Source of the DNA: JBGZFC01 sp964346495
GTDB taxonomy: Bacteria; Bacteroidota; Bacteroidia; Bacteroidales; Dysgonomonadaceae
Length of the DNA: 10,382 nucleotides
Assembly (NCBI GenBank): GCA_964346495.1
Contig: CAYFUW010000071.1
Coordinates: forward strand, 1-10,382
Direction: 5' to 3'
Part shown: positions 5,508 to 10,382 of the stretch, in pieces
Layout of the letters: each line of letters begins with the position of its first letter
How positions within the stretch are numbered: position 1 is the first letter of the stretch
Made by a program: the position numbers and the translations under genes
The notes under the pieces: model-generated
The model's input: the letters and a program-made list of their open reading frames with translations, nothing else
Databases searched by the model: none
What the model was told of the DNA's origin: nothing

Positions 5508-7985
5508 TTAGTCGTTATAATATTTATTCAAATTTTCAGTTGCCTTTTGGTCGCATAATCTTAATATCCTAACAAAAAACAGATAGGCTATTCTTTCTCC
5601 GTACCATTCTGTTTCAAAACCATCAAGTATTCCTTGAAATTCTTCTGTCTCCAATTCTATATCTATGCTTAACTCGTTAAGAAGTTTTTGAACTTCAAAA
5701 TAATTTTCTCTTGGAATTTTAAAATCAGGAAATGAGTCAACAAAAGAGCTATGATGCCTTGCAATAGCCATTGGAACACTACTTCGTAGCAATTCACTAT
5801 CAAATAATTCATCAATTACATTCTCAGCCACAAATGCTCCTACTCCGGCATGTGCAGGTCTTTTATTCAAAACCGCTTGTCGCCCTAATTCTTCGTCTCC
5901 TTTATTATTCCTGTCATAATCCGTATGAGCGAGTATTTCTTTAGGTGAATTCGGCTTTTTCATTGCTTGATATTTTTGCATAGGCTTTTGCCATTTTTCA
6001 TTCAGTTTTCCGTAATCATGCAAAATTATCATCAATTTTATCAACTTAACAAACTCTTCTTTATTAAAGTCTGAAAGTTCTAAGTATTTTGCAAGTTCAA
6101 CAAATGTAAAATCTAAGTTAGGTAGAAACTCTTTTTCAAAAGCAGCAATAACTCCTTTATTATGCTGATAAAATGTATCCTTTATTAAAGGTTTTAATTC
6201 TTTTTCTTTTTCACACTCTTCTCTAATTGGCGAAATTCGATTAAAAGTTTCAGAAAATTGCCAATTTAAACCAAATTCCGTATCGTAACCAAAGTATTTT
6301 GTGTTTAAATACACTTGATTGGGTATTTTATGGAAATCATCAAAATCAATTCTCGTTAATTCATATTTCTCATTTTCAGTATTTTCAAGGAATATATCTT
6401 GCGCTTCCGATAGCTCCATTACCAACCAATCTTCTTTATCAAACGGTATCTCTCCTTCATCTTTATATATTTTATTAAGCCAACTAACTAAACTCCACTT
6501 ATACATTCCCAATGACTGATATTTATAAGGGTTATTATTCACCTCTTGAATTTGAGAATCATTTATCAAAACCACCTCCACACTTTGAATATCTCTAATA
6601 GTATCTCTATAATTATTCTTCGCACAGGTATTCCAACTTTCTCGTATTTTACCTTGATTAAATCCTCCTCCATTTGTCTGGCTCATCTTTACAATCAAAT
6701 TTTCATTTGATTTTTGAGCAATATTTTCTATCATACAAACAGGAGTATTTCCATCTAAAGTCTGGTGTTTACTTAATTCTTCCAATGACTTTTTACACTC
6801 CTCATCCGAATAGGGTAAATACTTATTATTAATCTTTCTGATTTCTTTCTTTTCTTCATTATCAATTGCTATTTCTAATGCAATTTTTTCTTCAAATTCT
6901 AACACATCATAGACATGAATTGTACCTTCTTCATTTTCAAATCTTGCGCATCTCCCTGCTCTTTGTAGAAAAGAATAAATCGACGAAATTTCCGTATGCA
7001 TTACATCACACGATAAATCCATTCCTGCTTCGATTACTTGAGTTGCGATTAAAATCGCATGTTCTTCTTTATCTGCCTTTTTCCCAAAAAGATGTTTCAA
7101 CTTTTCTTCTTTTCTTTTTCTGTCTTCATTGAAAAACCTGGAATGTAAGCAGATAATATTTTCAGACTTAATAGCTTTTATCCTTTCATTTGTTTTCCGT
7201 AGTTTAATCAAATCTTGATATATCTTTTGAGCAGATTCAACTCTGTTGCAAATAACGATTGTTTTTACTTTATGAACATCAATAATTCTTTGTGCATTCA
7301 AGGTCTCATTCTCCACAATGAGTTTCTTTTTATTTTTTGTAGGTAAAAGCGATTTAATTTTTCTTTTATCATCAGGAAAACTGTCTAATGTAACTATTTC
7401 ATAATTCGGTAAATTCTCTTTTAAGCCTTGCATAAACTTTTTATCAAGCGTGGCTGTCATAATACAGCATCTCGTCAAATTACCTAACATTTTTAGCATC
7501 CCGATAGTGGTAGCCATAGACCTTGAAGAGTCTAACAAGTGAAATTCATCAAACACAAGGTAACTGCCAATTAATGCACCAGCATTAATATTCGCTTGAG
7601 ATTGAGATAATGGCAAAGGGAAACACAAAAAATTACTTAGTGTTTGGTCGATTGTTGAAAAAATAATCTCTTTTTCAAAAAGCTTATCTTCATTATACTC
7701 ACCGGTTTGAATTGAAGCATTTTTTGTTATAGGCAATACATCTTGATAAATTGAATTAGTTAAAGTCCTTAATGGAGAACTATAAATCATCTTCTTGGGA
7801 AAATGAATATTTGGATTATTTTTTGCATATAGAAATGGAACTACAGATGCCCATGTTTTACCCGCACCTGTCGGAACAGAAAGAATGACGTTTTTACCAC
7901 TCAAAAGTAGTTCTGCCACCTTTGCTTGATAACTATATGGTTCAAAACCTAAATTATTTATATAAAAATCATTATATAGATTCAT
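5508..7985 (-). CDS. cas3: Cas3 helicase-nuclease with C-terminal HD domain
   Basis: Cas3 is recruited to Cascade-bound DNA, unwinds it and degrades it. This 825-residue protein begins directly with the superfamily 2 helicase: Q-motif-like FEPYSYQ at 14-20, Walker A VPTGAGKT at 37-44, SPLRTL at 70-75, the DEFH box at 146-149, TAT at 177-179, ATQVIEAGMD at 314-323 and QRAGRCAR at 341-348. The HD nuclease is at the C-terminus: H608, H656-D657 in LHDYGK, H712 in AHAG, H744-H745 in ARHH, and D812 in RLCDQK. All expected metal ligands appear intact. The usual Cas3 order is HD first, so this is a permuted layout; helicase-then-HD order is recalled from subtype I-G (formerly I-U). The gene is 64 bp after cas6 and ends four bases before cas8. 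The start at 7985 leaves only 13 residues before the Q-motif, so an N-terminal HD has not been missed through a wrong start. Confidence 0.96.
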   Translation of the reverse strand: MNLYNDFYINNLGFEPYSYQAKVAELLLSGKNVILSVPTGAGKTWASVVPFLYAKNNPNIHFPKKMIYSSPLRTLTNSIYQDVLPITKNASIQTGEYNEDKLFEKEIIFSTIDQTLSNFLCFPLPLSQSQANINAGALIGSYLVFDEFHLLDSSRSMATTIGMLKMLGNLTRCCIMTATLDKKFMQGLKENLPNYEIVTLDSFPDDKRKIKSLLPTKNKKKLIVENETLNAQRIIDVHKVKTIVICNRVESAQKIYQDLIKLRKTNERIKAIKSENIICLHSRFFNEDRKRKEEKLKHLFGKKADKEEHAILIATQVIEAGMDLSCDVMHTEISSIYSFLQRAGRCARFENEEGTIHVYDVLEFEEKIALEIAIDNEEKKEIRKINNKYLPYSDEECKKSLEELSKHQTLDGNTPVCMIENIAQKSNENLIVKMSQTNGGGFNQGKIRESWNTCAKNNYRDTIRDIQSVEVVLINDSQIQEVNNNPYKYQSLGMYKWSLVSWLNKIYKDEGEIPFDKEDWLVMELSEAQDIFLENTENEKYELTRIDFDDFHKIPNQVYLNTKYFGYDTEFGLNWQFSETFNRISPIREECEKEKELKPLIKDTFYQHNKGVIAAFEKEFLPNLDFTFVELAKYLELSDFNKEEFVKLIKLMIILHDYGKLNEKWQKPMQKYQAMKKPNSPKEILAHTDYDRNNKGDEELGRQAVLNKRPAHAGVGAFVAENVIDELFDSELLRSSVPMAIARHHSSFVDSFPDFKIPRENYFEVQKLLNELSIDIELETEEFQGILDGFETEWYGERIAYLFFVRILRLCDQKATENLNKYYND

Positions 7986-8049
7986 AACTCCAAATTTACA
8001 TATTTTTTCAATTATTAAAAACTTAAGTTATCAACATTTTATGCTAATC

Positions 8050-8829
8050 TTATTCCACATCCCTCACCATTCCAAACCCGATACTGTTTTTACTTCCAAC
8101 TCCCGTTTCATAAGCAATTTTCTGTAATTCTATAGGTGCTGTAAGTCGAATTTTACACATAAATCCTCTGATTTTACTTTCTTGCGACGTACCCGATTTT
8201 ATATGAATTAAACTCGATTTGGGTTCATTGAGTACTTCAACTACAAACGGGAAATCGTCTGACGGAAACTCGCTACCCGTTGATGCTAAATATTTGTCCA
8301 AAAGATTCTGTTTTATCAATCTAGCAGCTTCAGGATGATTTGGAGCAATATATAGGTCGTAAGTATCGGGTTGCTTCAACGTGATACAGATAGGCGAAAT
8401 GGATTCGTAATTCATTTTGTCCAAAAATGTTGGTTCAGGCATCAGTTCTACACTTTGAACTTGAAATCGCACGTTCGATTTTCTTGTACCCACCTCAAAT
8501 TGCTGATTATTAAAAATCCCTTTAATAAACTGCTCGGTTGACTTTTCGGGCAAAAAGGAAATATACCACACCACACTGTCTGATAATATTTCTATTTCTG
8601 CCGTTTGCTTTAAAATACGGTATTTTTCTATTTCGAACCGTGAGAAACTAAACAGCTTAAAGCTTTTTCCACTAGCCAATTTAAAACCGTTTTCGTGTAA
8701 CCACGTAGTATATTCCTCATTTGCTTGTGCCAAAATACGGTAAATTGCGGCACTTTGTTCATACTGATAATTGAGCGGAAGTTTTCTGCCGAAAGAGTTT
8801 GTTAAAGAAAGTGTAAGTTTAAATCGCAT
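8050..8829 (-). CDS. cas6: CRISPR RNA endoribonuclease Cas6
   Basis: Cas6 cuts the repeat stem in pre-crRNA and usually stays bound to the crRNA 3' hairpin. The 259-residue protein has the two-RRM Cas6 pattern. Candidate catalytic residues are Y30, H45 (TTWLHENGFK) and K50 or K55, whose spacing closely matches the Tyr31-His46-Lys52 triad of Pyrococcus Cas6. The C-terminal glycine-rich loop is intact (GVGSKNSIGFGMV, with G243, G245, G251 and G253). It is the first gene of the operon, divergent from the transglycosylase gene, with a candidate promoter 40-70 bp upstream. The start at 8829 gives the standard MRFKLTL first strand. G+C is intermediate between cas4/cas1 and the cas3-cas8-cas7-cas5 block. 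Confidence 0.95.
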   Translation of the reverse strand: MRFKLTLSLTNSFGRKLPLNYQYEQSAAIYRILAQANEEYTTWLHENGFKLASGKSFKLFSFSRFEIEKYRILKQTAEIEILSDSVVWYISFLPEKSTEQFIKGIFNNQQFEVGTRKSNVRFQVQSVELMPEPTFLDKMNYESISPICITLKQPDTYDLYIAPNHPEAARLIKQNLLDKYLASTGSEFPSDDFPFVVEVLNEPKSSLIHIKSGTSQESKIRGFMCKIRLTAPIELQKIAYETGVGSKNSIGFGMVRDVE

Positions 8830-8868
8830 ATAAGGTTATATTTAAAATGTCCATTATTAAATTTTTGT

Positions 8869-8898
8869 TAAAGATACATCTTTTTGGGCAAAAACAAA
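8869..8898 (-). promoter_or_regulatory. Candidate promoter of the cas operon
   Basis: On the minus strand a TTTG (8898-8895) is followed after 18 bases by TATCTTTA (8876-8869). This matches the Bacteroidota -33 TTTG and seven of eight bases of the -7 box TAnnTTTG. Transcription would start near 8863, leaving a leader of about 35 bases before the cas6 ATG at 8829. The region is AT-rich, so chance matches are likely. Confidence 0.4.
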
Positions 8899-8994
8899 TA
8901 AAACTCAATCCGATTATTTATTTCGGTAATACTAATACACAACAATCATCAACATTTCCACACCCCAAACACCGAAAAATTAAAACAAAAATAG

Positions 8995-9002
8995 TATATT
9001 TG
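8995..9002 (+). promoter_or_regulatory. Candidate -7 box for the lytic transglycosylase gene
   Basis: TATATTTG matches the Bacteroidota TAnnTTTG -7 box exactly. It lies 37 bases before the ATG at 9040, giving a plausible leader of about 30 bases. No good -33 TTTG is seen at the expected distance upstream, so support rests on the -7 box and position. Confidence 0.45.
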
Positions 9003-9039
9003 AAAAATATAAACTTTACACACAAAAAACCGAATAATA

Positions 9040-10014
9040 ATGTCAAAAAATAGTTTCCGCATCTCTCTATTATTGTTATTGTCATTTATAGCTTTAATAG
9101 TCTTTTTCTCGTCAAATCTCTCCCTTGAAAAAAGTCAGGACAGTGCACCTCAGGTTTTATCGATGACGGCATCTGTAGATGTGCCCGATGAAATGATGTT
9201 TGCAAATGAAAAAGTTGTTTTTGAGAGATACGATATCAGAGAAAGGATGGATAGAGAGTTGAACAGTTTTACATACTTCCACTCTACAACGCTGCTGCTT
9301 TTTAAGAGAGCCAATAGGATTTTTCCAATAATTGAACCAATCTTAAAACGACAAGGATTACCCGACGATATAAAATACCTTGCCGTTATCGAAAGTAGTT
9401 TGCATCCGAGAGCGCAATCACCGGCAAACGCTGCCGGATTGTGGCAATTTATCTCATCTACAGGAAAAACTTATGGATTAGAGATAAACAACGAAGTGGA
9501 CGAAAGATATCATATCGAAAAATCGACCGAAGCTGCTTGCAAATATCTTAAAAGTGCCCGAAACAAATACGGTTCGTGGAGTGCCGCAGCCATGTCATAC
9601 AACGGCGGAATGGGTAGGATTACATCGGAGTTGGCAAATCAGAAAACCAACGATGCTTTAGATTTATGGCTTGTTGAAGAGACTAGTCGCTACTATTTCA
9701 GGATGTTGGCTATAAAACTGATTTTCGAAAATCCTGCGAAATATGGATTTATTATTGAGCCAAATCAGTTATATAAACCTATAGAGTTTAACGAAGTAAC
9801 TGTATCTACATCTATAGACGACTTAGCCGATTTCGCTAAACAAAATGGAGTTACCTATGCTCAACTAAAAGATTTTAACTCTTGGTTGCGCGACAGGAAG
9901 CTTGTTAACAAATCGGGTAAAACCTATACAATTCTTATCCCGAAAAAAGAGAGCTTATACTACAAAAAAGGAGAGAAGGTTGTAGTTCATAATCCGAAGT
10001 GGATTTCAAATTAA
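9040..10014 (+). CDS. Membrane-anchored lytic transglycosylase, MltD-like
   Basis: The enzyme should cleave the MurNAc-GlcNAc bond of peptidoglycan, forming 1,6-anhydro-MurNAc, on the outer side of the cytoplasmic membrane. Residues 8-28 form a hydrophobic signal or anchor segment (RISLLLLLSFIALIVFF); no lipobox cysteine is present. The SLT domain spans about 105-215: LPDDIKYLAVIESSLHP with catalytic E118, AAGLWQFISSTGKTYGL at 131-147, and the AAMSYNGGMGRI motif at 183-194. Residues 245-302 look like a degenerate LysM-type wall-binding unit (DDLADFAKQNGVTYAQLKDFN, ending TILIPK). The length of 324 suits a short MltD relative. It is divergent from the cas operon and has no evident link to it. 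The start at 9040 places the hydrophobic stretch at the N-terminus and follows an A-rich leader. Confidence 0.93.
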   Translation: MSKNSFRISLLLLLSFIALIVFFSSNLSLEKSQDSAPQVLSMTASVDVPDEMMFANEKVVFERYDIRERMDRELNSFTYFHSTTLLLFKRANRIFPIIEPILKRQGLPDDIKYLAVIESSLHPRAQSPANAAGLWQFISSTGKTYGLEINNEVDERYHIEKSTEAACKYLKSARNKYGSWSAAAMSYNGGMGRITSELANQKTNDALDLWLVEETSRYYFRMLAIKLIFENPAKYGFIIEPNQLYKPIEFNEVTVSTSIDDLADFAKQNGVTYAQLKDFNSWLRDRKLVNKSGKTYTILIPKKESLYYKKGEKVVVHNPKWISN

Positions 10015-10044
10015 ACTACAACCCTCTTTCAATGGGACTTTGCC

Positions 10045-10086
10045 ATTAGCTATTAGCCTTTGGCTATTGGCTATTGGCTTTTTGGC
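10045..10086. repeat. Degenerate 7-bp tandem array D (ATTGGCT unit)
   Basis: Five heptamers fit WTTRGCY and start at 10045, 10052, 10059, 10066 and 10073; two adjacent units are exact ATTGGCT. A decayed sixth unit follows. The unit differs from the TGATAAG-type arrays around cas1, but period and copy number are similar. Confidence 0.78.
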
Positions 10087-10136
10087 AGACACTTACATTT
10101 AAAAAAAGTCTTTTATCTTAGATACATTTTGTTTCA

Positions 10137-10174
10137 CGCAAAGTGCGCAAAGAAATATCGCTAAGCTAGCAAAG
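10137..10174. repeat. Degenerate CGCAAAG repeats
   Basis: Four imperfect copies occur in two pairs: CGCAAAG at 10137-10143 and GCGCAAAG ending at 10152, then CGCTAAG (10159-10165) and TAGCAAAG ending at 10174. Copies within a pair are 9 bases apart. The last copy runs into the left end of the 44-bp palindrome. Degenerate intergenic repeats of this sort are, to my recollection, frequent in Bacteroidota. Confidence 0.6.
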
Positions 10175-10217
10175 TACTTATGTCGGAGGAATTTGCAAAT
10201 TCCTCCGACATAAGTAC
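10174..10217. repeat. Perfect 44-bp palindrome
   Basis: The two 22-base halves are exact reverse complements with no spacer; the outer ends are GTACTTATG and CATAAGTAC, and the centre is ATTTG|CAAAT at 10195/10196. The symmetry stops at 10173 and 10218, where both flanks read A. In RNA the halves would form a very stable hairpin with only the central bases unpaired. No T-run follows on the plus strand and only a short, interrupted one on the minus strand, so it is not a standard terminator. Confidence 0.9.
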
Positions 10218-10268
10218 AAAGTTGGTTGTTAAATGTTATTGTGAGCTACTAGCACGCAAAAGGATTCG

Positions 10269-10327
10269 CGTCTTTACATCGAATTTTTGAAAAAATCCTG
10301 CCTGTACAGACGATAAAATGTTTTTTT
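10269..10327 (+). terminator. Weak candidate terminator for the transglycosylase transcript
   Basis: CGTCTTTACA (10269-10278) pairs with TGTACAGACG (10303-10312) at nine of ten positions around a 24-base loop that may itself fold through its T and A runs. A T7 run follows at 10321-10327, eight bases after the stem. The large loop and the gap before the T-run make it a poor intrinsic terminator, but position and direction suit the end of the plus-strand transcript. Confidence 0.3.
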
Positions 10328-10339
10328 AGGATAGGAGTG

Positions 10340-10378
10340 AAAAAATATGGGCAATGTGGATTCAAACCACAATGCCCA
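10340..10378 (-). terminator. Intrinsic terminator of a minus-strand gene beyond the right edge
   Basis: Read on the minus strand, GGGCATTGTGG and CCACATTGCCC (10377-10367 and 10359-10349) form an 11-position stem with one mismatch and a 7-base loop. ATA and a T6 run (10345-10340) follow directly. This is a good Rho-independent terminator. It implies a gene to the right, transcribed toward this window and convergent with the transglycosylase gene. Confidence 0.6.
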
Positions 10379-10382
10379 ATAA

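Larger units (their letters stand above)
10015..10382. other. Gene-free region packed with repeats and hairpins
   Basis: No credible reading frame, tRNA or rRNA is seen in these 368 bases. They hold, in order, a heptamer array, a block of CGCAAAG-like repeats, a perfect 44-bp palindrome and two terminator-like hairpins. No CRISPR repeat-spacer pattern is visible. The crowding of unrelated repeat types suggests a site that tolerates insertions between convergent genes. Confidence 0.7.

Noticed and set aside
7987..7992. GGAG just before the cas3 ATG as a ribosome-binding site
   Set aside because: Only two bases separate it from the start codon, too close for a working Shine-Dalgarno site.
7991..7998. 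TAAATTTG on the minus strand, an exact TAnnTTTG -7 box just before cas3
   Set aside because: Transcription would begin at or within the cas3 start codon, and no TTTG lies at the right distance upstream. In such AT-rich DNA a chance match is more likely than a leaderless promoter.
8847..9053. 68-codon plus-strand reading frame in the divergent intergenic region
   Set aside because: It is rich in Lys, Asn and Ile as expected of random AT-rich DNA, has no recognisable motif, overlaps the transglycosylase start and both candidate promoters.
10045..10086. ATTGGCT and TGATAAG arrays as CRISPR-like repeats
   Set aside because: The units are 7 bases, degenerate and directly tandem, without spacers.
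10174..10217. Palindrome as a standard Rho-independent terminator
   Set aside because: No run of T follows on the plus strand, and on the minus strand only a short interrupted run follows; the spacer-less symmetry is also unlike a terminator loop.
10349..10377. Right-edge hairpin as the first repeat of a CRISPR array
   Set aside because: Only one copy is visible, no spacer or second repeat can be seen, and the adjoining T-run makes a terminator the simpler reading.

Overview
The window looks like a chromosomal piece of a Bacteroidota member, probably Bacteroidales-like. The signs are AT-rich DNA with the standard code, start regions that are A-rich and lack Shine-Dalgarno sites, a TAnnTTTG-type -7 box ahead of the rightmost gene, an S23/IVP-type four-helix-bundle gene, and degenerate intergenic repeats of a kind common in that phylum. 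Genus cannot be told from the sequence.

Positions 58-8829 are one minus-strand class 1, type I CRISPR-Cas operon. In transcription order it runs cas6, cas3, cas8 (large subunit), cas7, cas5, cas4, a four-helix-bundle gene, cas1. cas2 and the CRISPR array are not in the window; if present they should lie beyond the left edge, just downstream of cas1. Cas6 should process crRNA. Cas8, Cas7 and Cas5 (plus a possible internally translated Cas11) should form Cascade, Cas3 should unwind and degrade target DNA, and Cas4 and Cas1 should acquire spacers. The Cas7 resembles the DevR/Csp1 branch, which points to a Porphyromonas-type ('PGING') or I-B-like lineage; that subtype call is tentative. Cas3 carries its helicase first and its HD nuclease at the C-terminus, the reverse of the usual order.

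The cas4-cas1 junction is unusual. A 117-codon four-helix-bundle gene sits between them, bracketed by degenerate 7-bp-period arrays in opposite orientation, and a third array follows cas1. The stop codons of cas4, the four-helix-bundle gene and cas1 fall inside or at the edges of these arrays. The arrays mark the segment as a probable late insertion or rearrangement. Base composition also changes along the operon: cas4/cas1 are clearly richer in G+C than the cas3-cas8-cas7-cas5 block.

At 8830-9039 is a divergent intergenic region with candidate promoters for both directions. A plus-strand gene follows (9040-10014) for a membrane-anchored, MltD-like lytic transglycosylase, apparently chromosomal housekeeping sequence next to the CRISPR locus. 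The last 368 bases hold no gene. They contain a second, unrelated heptamer array, degenerate CGCAAAG repeats, a perfect 44-bp palindrome and two hairpins that look like convergent terminators, implying a minus-strand gene just beyond the right edge.
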